A stretch of DNA of 51,427 bases from Verrucomicrobiota bacterium (GTDB taxonomy: Bacteria > Verrucomicrobiota > Verrucomicrobiia > Limisphaerales > Fontisphaeraceae). The translations under genes and the position numbers were made by a program. Shown in pieces: positions 42,447 through 51,427 of the stretch; position 1 is the first letter of the stretch, and each line of letters starts with the position of its first letter. The notes beneath the pieces were generated by a model. The model was not told the origin of the DNA, did no database searches, and was given only the letters and a program-made list of their open reading frames with translations. Location: contig JBAXGN010000026.1 of the NCBI GenBank assembly GCA_037139415.1, positions 1 to 51,427 of the forward strand, in the 5' to 3' direction.

Positions 42447-45400
42447 ATGAAAAATTTGGAAATAAATCGGGTTATGATGGGTTTGTTGGTGGTTGCGGCA
42501 ATGCTGTTTGGGCAGTCAGGCCGCGCTGCGGATCAATATGCGAAGATCACCCTTGAGCCGCAGGGCATCTGCATCAGCACGCCTGCGGAGGGCCAACTCG
42601 TGCTCGAATATCCATCGCTGCTGGATCCGGCTCAGAAAATGATCCGGCCCACCGGCGTGACGGTGAAAAAGAACCAGGCCACCATGCAATATCCGAACGG
42701 GGCGAAAATGACCGCCACGCTGGAAGCGGGCACGATTGTGGCACATTTCACCGCGCTGCCTGCCACCGCCAAGGGGTTGCGCATGGAGATGACCATTCCG
42801 GTGTCTTTCAAAGATGGTGGCCAATGGCAGGTGGGCAGCGCCGCCGCCAAGCCTTTCCCCGAACCGTTTGCCGGTGAGCAGTTCGTCTTCAAAGGCAATC
42901 CCGAGCCGACCAAAATCATCACGCCCAAAGGGGTGCCGTTTACGCTGGTCATGCCCCATGGCTGGCAGCAGGTGCAGGATAACCGCAAATGGAATGGCGA
43001 GGGGTTTGGTTACATGACCAGTTGCGAGTTGCCCCGCGCCGGTGCCGGTGAGTGTTACCACAGTTTCAAGGTGTTGGCTGGCGATGAAAAGGAAGCGCCG
43101 GCAACCGCGCCAGTAGTGGCCGCTAAACCCGCTCCCAAGGCGGTACCCAAAACCAAACTGTCGTTCCAGTTGTCCAACGAGGGGGTGGCGATGGATGCCG
43201 GCGGCATGGGGCATTTCACGCTCTTTTACCCGGTGCTTGTCGGCGACCGTTATGACAAGGTGCGCAAGCCCATCGAAAAAATCATCACCGGCAATACGGT
43301 GGCGCTGAAGTTTGATGCCGGGGCGCGCATTGAACTGGCGCTGCAACCTCAAACCGGCATCGTCACCTTGACGCCCGCCAGTATCCCCGGCGATGTCCGC
43401 AGCATCCGGATGGACATGCACATTGATTTCAGCTACGCCACCGGCGGCACTTGGAAAATCGGTGGCTCCGAAACCCCGTTCCCGGCGGACAAGCAACCCA
43501 AACCGTTCCTGTACCAGGGCACGGCGGATCAGTTTACGCTGCGGAACTTTGACGGGGCCGCGCTGACGTTCAACGTGCCGCAGTATAGTTTCCAACAACT
43601 GACGGATAACCGGGAATGGGGCTGGAAAATCTTTAACTGGCAATTCGCCACGCCATACCAGGCTGGCGGCAACCCCATGCAGGTCAAAGTTTCCATTGCT
43701 GCCCCGTCCGGCGGTGATGCGGCACAGGCCAAACCGCTGGTGGATAAATTCGGCCAGAACACCCGGATGGAATATCCGGACAAGGTCAAATCCGAGGCGG
43801 ACCTGAAACAGGATGTGACGGCGGAGGCGGCGTATCTGGCCAGTCTGCAGCCGCCTGCCGGGGACGTTTATGGCGGGCTGCCGGGCAGCCGCGAGAAATA
43901 CGGTCTGAAAAAGACCGGCTATTTTCACGTCGAGAAAATCGGTCCTCGCTGGGTGCTGGTGGATCCCGAGGGGAATGCGTTCTTTCACCTGGGTGTGTGC
44001 GGCATGGGCCCCAGCGACGACTACACCTACATCAAGGGGCGCGAGCAGATTTACGAATGGCTGCCCCCGCACGGTGGTGAATTCAAATCCGCGTATCACC
44101 CCAACTCCTTCTGGAATCCGGATGCGGTGTCCTTCAACCTCGTCAACCAGATCCGCAAGTACGGACAGCCATTCGACATCGCCGCGTACACGGCCCGCAT
44201 GATTGAGCGCGTGCGCAAGTGGGGCTTCAATTCTGCTGGCGCGTTCAGCGGCGCGGATGCCGGGGCGCGCGAGAAAGCGCAGTTTCCCAGTGTGGCGCAT
44301 CTGCCGTTGAGCATCTGGGAAGGCTTCCCGGAAGTGCCGGGCGCGCATGGGGCGTTTGATCCCTTTGATGAAAAACTCCGTGCGCACTGCGAAAAGGTCC
44401 TGTCGGAGAAACTGCCGGCGCGCGCTAATGATCCATTGATCATCGGCTATTTCCTGGTGAACGAGCCGCTGTACGAGGATCTTCCGCGCTCCATCCCGGC
44501 GCTGAACAGCAAGCACGCTTGCAAGCGGCGCTTGGCCCAGGTATTGGAGGAAAAATACAAAACCATCGCCGCGTTCAATCAGGCGTGGGAAACCACGTTT
44601 GCTTCGTTCCCGGAAGTGGCTGATCGCGGGTTGCCGGTCAAAACCCGGGCGGCAGCGGCGGATATTCAGGCATTCACCGGGTTGTTCCTGGAAACGTATT
44701 TCCAGTTGGTGACCGAGACATTCCACAAATATGACGCACACCACATGCTCATTGGCAACCGGTTTCAATCCGGCACCATCAACAACGAACAGTTGTGCCG
44801 CATCAGCGGCAAATACATGGATGTCATCTCCTTTAACTATTACACCTATTATCTCGACAAGGATTTTCTCAACCGCATTTACCAATGGACCGGCGGCAAG
44901 CCGATGTTCCTCAGCGAATTTTATTACAATTCGCCCAAGGACAGCGGTCTGCCCGGTGGCGGCAAAGATGTCTCCAGCCAGATGGAGCGCGGCTTGGGTT
45001 ATCGCAATTACGTCGAGCAGGCCGCTGCGCTCGGTTACATCGTGGGCATTGAATGGTTCACCCTGGTGGATCAGTCGTTCACCGGACGCTTTTTCGAGAA
45101 GCTCAACGGTGAAAACGGCAATACCGGCCTGATTGCGGCGACGGATCGGCCGTGGAAAGTCATGCTCGCCGAGATGATGAAGAGCAATTACGACATTTAT
45201 AAAGTATGGTTGAGCGAACGGCCGCCCTTCACCTTCAATGACCCGCGCTTTGCCGCTTCCGGCACCGGGCGCAAGGTGGCCAAGATTTACCGCACGGATG
45301 GACCGATGAAGATCAATGGACTGGCGGACGGCTGGCCGGGGGTGCCGGCGGAAACCATTTCCTCCAGCCGATTGGTGCAGGGCGCGGATGCCGGTGGGGT

Positions 45401-45887
45401 GGAGGCGAGCTTCAAGCTGTGTTGGGATGCGGCCAACCTCTATTTGCTGGTGCATGTTTCGGACCCGACGCCCATGAAGAACAGCTACAAGGGCGACATG
45501 ATCTGGAGTGCCGACGGCATCGAGCTGTTCATCGGCTCCGAACAATTGGATCAGGCTGGGCCCATGATTTTCTCCGACCGCCAAATCCTGCTCAGCGCGG
45601 GCCAGGTGGATGGCCGCAATCAGTGCCACTTCGCCCGGGTTACCGACCAACCGCAATGCGAGATGGCCGTCGCGGCGGATGTGGACGGCAAGGGTTACAC
45701 GCTCGAAGTCGCCATTCCGTTCAAGGCACTGGGTTTCACGCCGAAGGATGGCCAGCAAATCCTTTTTGATCTGGCGGTGGATGACAGCGCCGATGGCAAA
45801 GCCCGGGTGCGGCAGCTCATGTGGAACGGCACGGCACGTAATTCCGGGGATCGCACAGTGTGGGGGCGGGCAGTGTTTGGGCGGTAG
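42447..45887 (+). CDS. Exported agarase-like glycoside hydrolase (clan GH-A) with CBM9-like C-terminus
   Basis: 1146 residues from the ATG at 42447 (ATG 42438 possible); signal peptide 1-28 (ending GRAA). Residues about 35-205 and 245-430 are two copies of a beta domain that resemble each other. A GH-A type barrel follows (about 470-900): LVDPEGNAFFHLGVCGMG and YIKGREQIYEWLPPHGGEF resemble beta-agarases (GH50-like), with acid/base E673 in FLVNEPLYED and nucleophile E824 in MFLSEFYYNS. The last 220 residues (INGLADGWPG, SFKLCWDAANLYLLVHVSD, WSADGIELFIGSEQLDQ) resemble CBM9-type carbohydrate binding. It fits degradation of algal galactans, together with the two sulfatases. The exact GH family is not certain. 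Confidence 0.85.
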   Translation: MKNLEINRVMMGLLVVAAMLFGQSGRAADQYAKITLEPQGICISTPAEGQLVLEYPSLLDPAQKMIRPTGVTVKKNQATMQYPNGAKMTATLEAGTIVAHFTALPATAKGLRMEMTIPVSFKDGGQWQVGSAAAKPFPEPFAGEQFVFKGNPEPTKIITPKGVPFTLVMPHGWQQVQDNRKWNGEGFGYMTSCELPRAGAGECYHSFKVLAGDEKEAPATAPVVAAKPAPKAVPKTKLSFQLSNEGVAMDAGGMGHFTLFYPVLVGDRYDKVRKPIEKIITGNTVALKFDAGARIELALQPQTGIVTLTPASIPGDVRSIRMDMHIDFSYATGGTWKIGGSETPFPADKQPKPFLYQGTADQFTLRNFDGAALTFNVPQYSFQQLTDNREWGWKIFNWQFATPYQAGGNPMQVKVSIAAPSGGDAAQAKPLVDKFGQNTRMEYPDKVKSEADLKQDVTAEAAYLASLQPPAGDVYGGLPGSREKYGLKKTGYFHVEKIGPRWVLVDPEGNAFFHLGVCGMGPSDDYTYIKGREQIYEWLPPHGGEFKSAYHPNSFWNPDAVSFNLVNQIRKYGQPFDIAAYTARMIERVRKWGFNSAGAFSGADAGAREKAQFPSVAHLPLSIWEGFPEVPGAHGAFDPFDEKLRAHCEKVLSEKLPARANDPLIIGYFLVNEPLYEDLPRSIPALNSKHACKRRLAQVLEEKYKTIAAFNQAWETTFASFPEVADRGLPVKTRAAAADIQAFTGLFLETYFQLVTETFHKYDAHHMLIGNRFQSGTINNEQLCRISGKYMDVISFNYYTYYLDKDFLNRIYQWTGGKPMFLSEFYYNSPKDSGLPGGGKDVSSQMERGLGYRNYVEQAAALGYIVGIEWFTLVDQSFTGRFFEKLNGENGNTGLIAATDRPWKVMLAEMMKSNYDIYKVWLSERPPFTFNDPRFAASGTGRKVAKIYRTDGPMKINGLADGWPGVPAETISSSRLVQGADAGGVEASFKLCWDAANLYLLVHVSDPTPMKNSYKGDMIWSADGIELFIGSEQLDQAGPMIFSDRQILLSAGQVDGRNQCHFARVTDQPQCEMAVAADVDGKGYTLEVAIPFKALGFTPKDGQQILFDLAVDDSADGKARVRQLMWNGTARNSGDRTVWGRAVFGR

Positions 45888-45959
45888 CATCGTATTTCGG
45901 ATTCAATATTTTCAGCGACCGGACGGTTTTGGAAAACTAGTACAAAACTAGTACGCCAT

Positions 45960-46211
45960 AATAAATCCGAAGGCGCCGAAATCCGAAATCCGAGAACCGA
46001 AAGAAGTCCGAAATCCGAAGTCCGAAAACACGCCAAATCCATGAGGGTACCCACCGCCGCCGCTGGCCGTCGCCGGACTCGAACATCGCCGCGTTTCAAC
46101 GTGAAAACCGACCCCACCGCAAACCTCGCGCTTGCCATCGGATTTCGGCTTCGGAATTCGGAATTCGGGATTCGGTATTCTTTCGGTTTTCGGCCCTCGG
46201 ATTTCGGATTT
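45960..46211. repeat. TTCGG/CCGAA low-complexity inverted repeat
   Basis: 45960-46024 is a run of CCGAAATCCGAA-type words; 46137-46211 holds the complementary GGATTTCGGATTCGG-type words. The two arms are inverted relative to each other (for example GAAATCCGAAATCCGAG near 45977 against CTCGGATTTCGGATTT near 46195), with about 110 bases between. The words also occur at 40618-40652 and in weak form near 50957-50990. The whole stretch 45888-46548 has no recognisable gene. Confidence 0.8.
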
Positions 46212-46548
46212 AGCTGGCCCCCTATTCCACTGAAAACAGCGAAGAACCCAACTATCCAATCAAACTACATCGTAATGTTACCGCAACGGTGTAATTTTGG
46301 TGTAGTTTTATACCTGCCACACCAATCACCCTCAATTCCGGTTGCTGTCACCAGCAAGTACCGCGCCAAATGACGGCATGAGGCGGGCGGGAAACGTTTA
46401 GCAGAACAAATTATTGGCATAAAAATGGCGGGTAAAAAATGAGGGGACCGGACATGGCAAAAATGAGGACGGGAGGGACCGGCAGGGAGTATGAAGCTAA
46501 AAGATAAATGGGACAGGATGGGACCGATAACATGGACTTTGACCGGCC

Positions 46549-46821
46549 TTACTGAATCAACGGATTTTTGATCCGTAAAGGTGGAAAGGCGGTAAAGTCG
46601 CGATCCGCCGACCATAATTCTTTTATCCCATGGTGGAGGCACAACGCGTCAATTCGGGCATCATGAATTTTTGGGCCGGTGATTTTCGCCGACAAGGCCA
46701 GTTTCCGAAGTTTCGGCAGGTAATCCACCCCTTCCGCCAGCATGACCACCGAAGGGGAGGCCGTCCAAGCGGTCCCGTCCTGAAATAGATTGTTACTTCG
46801 AAATGAAAGAATCGAGGTATC
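46549..46821 (-). pseudogene. Truncated PIN-domain (VapC-type) toxin remnant
   Basis: The frame runs from a stop at 46822-46824 to a stop after KNPLIQ, without a proper start. The C-terminal half of a PIN domain is clear: KIHDARIDALCLHHGIKELWSADRDFTAFPPLRIKNPL holds the D of HDARIDA and the late D of SADRDF. The N-terminal strand with the first catalytic aspartate (typically VLVDTSV) is missing. No antitoxin gene was recognised next to it. Confidence 0.75.
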
Positions 46822-47012
46822 CTATGCGAGTGATTCGTTGCAGTATTAGCCTACGCGAAGCAGTCTTCCAACGGTTAGGATACAACGGTCTTGCAGCGCC
46901 AGTTCGCCCGCGCCAAAGGCTTTGGGTTCCGCGCCCATGGGGAAGATACGGCCATCAATGCCCATATCGCCGACCTGGACCTTGTTGGGGATGCCGCCCA
47001 GGGCGACGCCGG
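46822..47012. other. Intergenic region before the Gfo/Idh/MocA gene end, no gene seen
   Basis: A minus-strand frame (46846-47100) reads smoothly (VGDMGIDGRIFPMGAEP, then KAFGAGELALQDRC) but overlaps the oxidoreductase gene in another frame and belongs to no family that I know. Confidence 0.3.
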
Positions 47013-48341
47013 CTACAGCAACCGCGTCTGCCCGGGGATATACACCGAATAGCTCCCGTTCGCTCCAGGTTTCACCGGCGGCTCCATGCCGTCGTGGCAT
47101 TCTTCCGGTTTCGGGGCGTAGGCAAAGTTGGATTGGTTGATTTGTTCCCAGGTGACTTCCTTGCCGGTGTAACAGGAGATTTGCCCCATGATGCCGATCA
47201 TCGTGCTGCGCGCCATGTAATCGCCGTTGTTGATGGGCACCCCGGAGCGAATCGAGGCGAACAATCTATCATGCTCGATTTGGTAGGCGTCTACCTTGCC
47301 TTGCGGTTTCCATTGCCAGGCGTTCTCGCCCCAGATCCGGCAGGCCTTGATGGAGGCCCGCCCTTTGGAACCAAGCAGGATGCTCGAATCTTCGTTGTAA
47401 CAGCCCGTGGTGGTCCGGCACAAGGCGTACAGGCGGACGCCACTCGCAAACTCGTACACCACCGAATGATGGTCAAACACGTTGCCGTAAACCTCCTCCA
47501 CCATCGTTGAACGCCCGCCCAACCCGTGGCACTTCACCGGGGCCTGCTCCTTTAACACCCAACTCGCGCGATCCAGGTTATGCACCAGCGATTGCACCAC
47601 GTCATCCCCGGAAAGCCAGGTGAAATGATATTGCGTGCTGAACTGATACTCCAACTCCGATAAACCGGCCTTGCGTTCCGTGACGCCATACGGGGCGCGC
47701 AGGAAGTTCTCCTCGATGGACACCACGTCGCCAATCGCGCCGTCATGAATGCGCTGGATGATCTCCTGGTAGCCGGGATGATAACGGCTGTGCAGGCCGG
47801 AGACGACCGATAGCTTCTTCTCCTTGGCCAGGTCGCACGCCGCCTTCATCATCTTGATGCCATACGGATCAATGCCGTGCGGCTTCTCCGTGAACACATG
47901 CTTGCCGGCCTCGATGGCCGCTTTGGTATGAAACGGATGGAACTTGGCCGCGTTGGCGATCAACACCACATCCGCACACTCGATGACCTTTTTATAACCG
48001 TCCAGGCCGGGGAAGCAGCGGTCCTGCGGCACCTCCACCTGCGTGGGCTTCTGCTGTTTGATCCGGTTCAACTTATCCTGGATGCGATCCATGAAGATAT
48101 CGTTCATCGCCACCAGGCGCGCGCCGGGGTCCGCGCTCAGCGCCTGGACCACCGCGCCGGAATTGCGTCCCCCGCAGCCGATCATCCCCACGCGGATGAC
48201 GTCGCTGCCGGCGGCATGTGCGAACCGGGCCGTCTCCAGCGTGCCAAGCGCCACCGCGGCCGTGGCGGCAGTGGAAGTTTTCAAGAACTGGCGCCGGGTG
48301 GCGGCCAGCGAAGCGACCGGGGTCTCGGATGTATTCATCAT
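47013..48341 (-). CDS. Tat-exported Gfo/Idh/MocA family oxidoreductase
   Basis: 442 residues from the ATG at 48341 (48338 also possible). A twin-arginine signal (T-R-R-Q-F-L-K near residue 15) and a hydrophobic Ala-rich segment precede the Rossmann domain (VIRVGMIGCGGRNSGAVV). The EKP motif of the family is present in GKHVFTEKPHGID. Later the C-terminal beta domain carries FTWLSGDDVVQSLVHNLDRASWVL. These exported Gfo/Idh proteins are abundant in Planctomycetes and Verrucomicrobia and are thought to act on sugars. The substrate is unknown. Confidence 0.9.
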   Translation of the reverse strand: MMNTSETPVASLAATRRQFLKTSTAATAAVALGTLETARFAHAAGSDVIRVGMIGCGGRNSGAVVQALSADPGARLVAMNDIFMDRIQDKLNRIKQQKPTQVEVPQDRCFPGLDGYKKVIECADVVLIANAAKFHPFHTKAAIEAGKHVFTEKPHGIDPYGIKMMKAACDLAKEKKLSVVSGLHSRYHPGYQEIIQRIHDGAIGDVVSIEENFLRAPYGVTERKAGLSELEYQFSTQYHFTWLSGDDVVQSLVHNLDRASWVLKEQAPVKCHGLGGRSTMVEEVYGNVFDHHSVVYEFASGVRLYALCRTTTGCYNEDSSILLGSKGRASIKACRIWGENAWQWKPQGKVDAYQIEHDRLFASIRSGVPINNGDYMARSTMIGIMGQISCYTGKEVTWEQINQSNFAYAPKPEECHDGMEPPVKPGANGSYSVYIPGQTRLL

Positions 48342-48539
48342 AATCAATCGCGGCGGTTAGTTTTCAACGAAACTAAGGTCCCCCGCTTCAAAGTCAATCG
48401 GAAACGATCCGGGATGACGGACGGCAGGGCTGGCTACCGGAACCGTGGAAACAGGGACCGCGAGAGGCGCGGCGCGCATTTTTCCTGAGATTTGGCTTTC
48501 CACTCGACGCCGGGCAAGGGCGTGCTACAGTATTTCATT

Positions 48540-49772
48540 ATGGCTTTGGAACATTCCAATGAAGCACAAAAGGTCAACCTGCGCCGCCCGGATATCATGG
48601 CGGTGGTGCAGGCCCAGGTGCTTTCGCATTATCGCAGCGAACTCGTCGAGCGCATCCGCGCCAACGGCGCGGTGCTCACTGCCGAGGGGCTCACTGTCAA
48701 ATTGGCGAAGGAGTTCGGTTTCTGCTACGGCGTCGAGCGCGCGATTGATCTGGCCTACGCGGCCCGCAAATCATTTCCGTCGCAAACGCCGATTTACCTG
48801 CTGGGCGAGATCATTCACAACCCGGAGGTGAACGACCAGATCCATAACATGGGCATTCACACCATCTCCAGCCGTCCGAACGATCAGGAGTTGGAGATGC
48901 TTAAGGCGGGGGATGTGGTGATCATCCCGGCGTTTGGCACCGAGGTCAACACGCGGCGCAAGCTGGAGGAAAAAGGCTGCATCTTTGTGGATACCACCTG
49001 TGGCGACGTGATGAGCGTGTGGAAACGGGTGCGGCAATATTCCAAGGAAACCGTGACCAGCATCATACACGGCAAGGCCAAGCACGAGGAAACCAAGGCC
49101 ACCACGTCCCAGGCCACCGCCTACGGCACCGGCCATTACCTGGTGGTTTATGATTTGGCGCAGACCGATTACGTCTGCAACTACATCCTCCACGGCGGCC
49201 ACCGTCAGGAGTTTCTGGATAAATTCAAGGGCGCGTATTCGCCGGGGTTCGATCCCGATCTGCATCTGCAAGCCGTGGGCGTGGCCAACCAGACCACCAT
49301 GTTGCGCGGAGAGACGGAGGACGTGCAGCGCCGCTTCAAAGCCGCCATGGAAATGAAACACGGCTCGGCGGCATTGTCTCACCACTTCCGATATTTCGAC
49401 ACCATTTGCGGTGCCACGCAGGAACGGCAGGACGCGCTCGGGAAAATGCTTCAGGAACCCATGGCCCTGTTGCTGGTGATCGGCGGCTATAATTCCTCCA
49501 ACACCTCACATCTGGCGGAAATGGCGGAAGCGATGCTGCCGACCTACTTCATCAAGAATGCCGCCAAAATTGTTTCCGACAAATTGATTATCCATTGGAA
49601 TTTGCACCTGCAAAAAGAAGTGGAAACCAGCGATTGGATGCCCAGTGAACCCATCACCATCGGCATCACCGCCGGGGCCTCGTGCCCCAACAACCTCATC
49701 GAAGAAACCATCCGGCGGTTGTTTGAACTGCGCGGCATTTCCGTGCAGGACTTGATCGCCTCCGTCCGTTAA
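48540..49772 (+). CDS. ispH: 4-hydroxy-3-methylbut-2-enyl diphosphate reductase
   Basis: 410 residues from the ATG at 48540; it is the long form of IspH (LytB) known from cyanobacteria and plastids, with an N-terminal extension of about 50 residues compared with the E. coli type. The three iron-sulfur cysteines are C62 (GFCYGVERA), C154 (DTTCGDV) and C382 (GASCPNNLIE). It makes IPP and DMAPP, the last step of the MEP pathway. It lies 18 bases before dgt. Confidence 0.97.
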   Translation: MALEHSNEAQKVNLRRPDIMAVVQAQVLSHYRSELVERIRANGAVLTAEGLTVKLAKEFGFCYGVERAIDLAYAARKSFPSQTPIYLLGEIIHNPEVNDQIHNMGIHTISSRPNDQELEMLKAGDVVIIPAFGTEVNTRRKLEEKGCIFVDTTCGDVMSVWKRVRQYSKETVTSIIHGKAKHEETKATTSQATAYGTGHYLVVYDLAQTDYVCNYILHGGHRQEFLDKFKGAYSPGFDPDLHLQAVGVANQTTMLRGETEDVQRRFKAAMEMKHGSAALSHHFRYFDTICGATQERQDALGKMLQEPMALLLVIGGYNSSNTSHLAEMAEAMLPTYFIKNAAKIVSDKLIIHWNLHLQKEVETSDWMPSEPITIGITAGASCPNNLIEETIRRLFELRGISVQDLIASVR

Positions 49773-49790
49773 ACCTTGGAAAAACTGGTT

Positions 49791-50945
49791 ATGCCTTGCA
49801 CTCATTTGGATCTGGAAGCTCGGGAACGTCAAATCCTCGCCCCCTACGCGCAATTCAGCGCCGACACCCGTGGCCGCAAATATCCGGAGGACCCGCCGGA
49901 GTGGCGCACCCACTACCAGCGGGACCGGGATCGCGTCATTCACTCCCGCGCCTTTCGCCGCTTGGAATACAAGACCCAGGTGTTTTTGAACGGTACCGGC
50001 GACCATCTGCGCACCCGGTTGACGCATACCATGGAAGTCGCCGGCATCTCCCGCAACATCGCCCGCGCCCTGCGCTTGAATGAAGACCTGGCGGAAACCA
50101 TTGCCCTGGCCCATGACTTGGGGCATTCCCCCTTCGGCCACACCGGTGAAACCGCCCTCAACAAGCTCATGAAGAACGACGGCGGCTTTGAGCATAACCG
50201 CCAGAGCTTGCGCATCGTGGAAGTGCTGGAGCAGAAATATCCCGGCTTTGCCGGACTCAACCTCAGTTGGGAAGTCCGCGAGGGGTTGGTCAAGCATTAC
50301 ACCAGTTACGATCATCCCAGCAAACGCAAAGGGTTCGAGGCCAAGTCCAGTTCCCTCGAAGCCCAGGTGGCCAACCTCGCCGATGAAGTCACCTACTATA
50401 GCCATGATCTGGATGACGGCTTGGATTCCGGCTTGCTCGATGAAAAGAAGCTCGCGCGCGACGTGAAGATCTGGGCGGAAGCCACCCGCACCATCAAGAA
50501 GCAGCACGGTAATCAGCCGGACGAATGCCGCCGCTACTTCATCATCCGCTGCCTCATTGACCGCCAGGTGCATGACGTGGTGGAGACCACCGAGAAGCTC
50601 CTGCTCAAAGCCGGCGTCAAGTCAGCCGATGAAGTGCGCCTGTATCCCAAGCCGCTGGTGCAATACAGCGCGGAACTGCGCAAGCTGAACCTTGAATTGC
50701 GCGATTACCTCTATCAAAACCTGTATTTTAACCCGGCGGTGCATGAGCCAAACATGCGCGCCGTGCGCATGCTGGAAGAACTGTTCAAATACTACCTGCG
50801 GCATCCCAAGGAAATCGGCGAACTCTCGCAACGCCGGGCCAAGCGTGAAGGCTGGCCCCGCGCGGTCTGCGATTATCTGGCCGGCATGACTGACCGCTAC
50901 GCCATCCAGGATCACCAACGCCTGTTCGGCCTGCGTTTGTGGTGA
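49791..50945 (+). CDS. dgt: Deoxyguanosinetriphosphate triphosphohydrolase-like protein
   Basis: 384 residues from the ATG at 49791 (TTG 49776 is the alternative). HD-domain metal ligands: H79 in TRLTHTMEVAGI, H108-D109 in LAHDLGHSPFGHTGE, and a later Asp in LADEVTYYSHDLDD. The N-terminus SADTRGRKYPEDP and RDRVIHSRAFRRLEYKTQV are standard for the Dgt family. It hydrolyses dNTPs to the nucleoside and triphosphate. Frame intact. Confidence 0.94.
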   Translation: MPCTHLDLEARERQILAPYAQFSADTRGRKYPEDPPEWRTHYQRDRDRVIHSRAFRRLEYKTQVFLNGTGDHLRTRLTHTMEVAGISRNIARALRLNEDLAETIALAHDLGHSPFGHTGETALNKLMKNDGGFEHNRQSLRIVEVLEQKYPGFAGLNLSWEVREGLVKHYTSYDHPSKRKGFEAKSSSLEAQVANLADEVTYYSHDLDDGLDSGLLDEKKLARDVKIWAEATRTIKKQHGNQPDECRRYFIIRCLIDRQVHDVVETTEKLLLKAGVKSADEVRLYPKPLVQYSAELRKLNLELRDYLYQNLYFNPAVHEPNMRAVRMLEELFKYYLRHPKEIGELSQRRAKREGWPRAVCDYLAGMTDRYAIQDHQRLFGLRLW

Positions 50946-51257
50946 AGCATGTGGAAAAGCCGAAATGCGAGTCCCGAGCACCGAAAGAATGCCGTCTAAT
51001 TTGACCGGGCAACCCCGCTTGCTTGATCAAAAGTGATGCCCTCTTACAAAGGGAGACCCGTCCAAAACCATCCACCGAACCACGTCAGGGCAGAAAGGCA
51101 TTTCATCCCGGCACGATTCCCCCGGCGGACGGAGCCCTGGCTACACTTCTTTGCGCCGGGAGCATCGGCTCCGGAAGGCCCCGCCAAAACCTGCCATGGA
51201 CCCAAAAACCATCCCCAAGTCACTTAAAACAAGCCGTTTGCAACCGAAAATGCCACG
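50946..51257. other. Intergenic region before the 21-bp repeat, no gene seen
   Basis: Degenerate CCGAAA words at 50957-50990 recall the repeat at 45960. TGACCGGGCAACCC near 51003 also occurs near 11130. Frames on both strands are repeat-like and I support no gene here. Confidence 0.4.
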
Positions 51258-51427
51258 GACAAGACCTTGTCCGCCGTGGACAAGACACTCTCGGTTACGG
51301 ACAAAACCCTTTCGGTTAGCGACAAGACCTTGTCCGGCTTAGACAAGACCTTGTCCGTCCCAAACAAGACCCTGTCCGTCCCAAACAAGACCCTGTCCGT
51401 CCCAAACAAGACCCTGTCCGTCCCAAA
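51258..51427. repeat. 21-bp tandem repeat, 8 units, running off the window
   Basis: Units begin at 51258, 51279, 51300, 51321, 51342, 51363, 51384 and 51405. The last three are identical (AACAAGACCCTGTCCGTCCCA) and the earlier ones drift, so the array is being homogenised at its right end. Because 21 is a multiple of 3, all frames stay open: the plus strand reads DKTLSVx / NKTLSVP, 7 residues per unit, with no start codon; the minus strand reads LFGTDRV-like units. The array continues past the window edge. Confidence 0.92.

Noticed and set aside
42516-45890. An antisense frame of 1124 codons opposite the agarase-like gene
   Set aside because: It is a codon-bias shadow: the plus-strand frame has a signal peptide, catalytic motifs and a CBM-like domain, and the antisense frame has none.
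46846-47100. Minus-strand frame reading VGDMGIDGRIFPMGAEP
   Set aside because: It overlaps the well-supported oxidoreductase gene in another frame and I know no family for it; too weak to call, though the sequence reads smoothly.

Overview
The window looks like chromosomal DNA of a Gram-negative bacterium of the Planctomycetes-Verrucomicrobia-Chlamydiae group, most likely Verrucomicrobiota. The reasons are a fused LpxC-FabZ gene next to lpxA (so lipid A is made), two exported sulfatases, an exported agarase-like glycoside hydrolase, a Tat-exported Gfo/Idh/MocA protein, many palindromic and low-complexity repeats between genes, and moderately high GC. The taxonomic call is inference; there is no rRNA or tRNA gene in view.

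Layout. 1-5555: two sulfatases flank lpxC-fabZ and lpxA. 5675-9069: a Mg2+ P-type ATPase (mgtA) joined to a PTS IIA domain gene, then a NYN-LOTUS protein on the other strand. 9972-12036: an accessory stretch with a lipoprotein gene between integron-like GTTAGGC/GCCTAAC boundaries, a dense array of hairpins, a 41-bp minisatellite and a broken fibronectin-like fragment. 12037-19599: an EboD-like dehydroquinate synthase homologue, an ExbB-ExbD-(TolA-like coiled-coil) operon, and an MBOAT/SGNH O-acetylation pair. 19725-25310: a NagB-like gene, the compact operon CPBP protease-thiL-tsaE-tsaB-alr, and a DedA protein.

25447-37506 is the most unusual part: about 12 kb in which every gene and gene fragment lies on the minus strand. 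It begins with a 1837-residue Sec-exported Rhs protein, followed by a probable immunity gene, a second miniature Rhs protein with its own signal peptide, a YwqK/MORN-type antitoxin-like gene, and then a run of small cytoplasmic genes (two of them paralogues), orphan tails, a transposase remnant and an in-frame Rhs-immunity chimera. Both Rhs tips carry PD-(D/E)xK-like nuclease motifs. The tract looks like a polymorphic toxin locus with an accumulated archive of immunity genes and recombination scars.

37757-51427: a dipeptide epimerase, a Spy-like protein, a GspC-like protein, an ECF sigma factor with two small membrane proteins (layout reminiscent of CnrYXH), the large glycoside hydrolase, a TTCGG-rich inverted repeat region with a PIN-domain remnant, the Gfo/Idh/MocA protein, ispH, dgt, and a 21-bp tandem repeat that runs off the end of the window.
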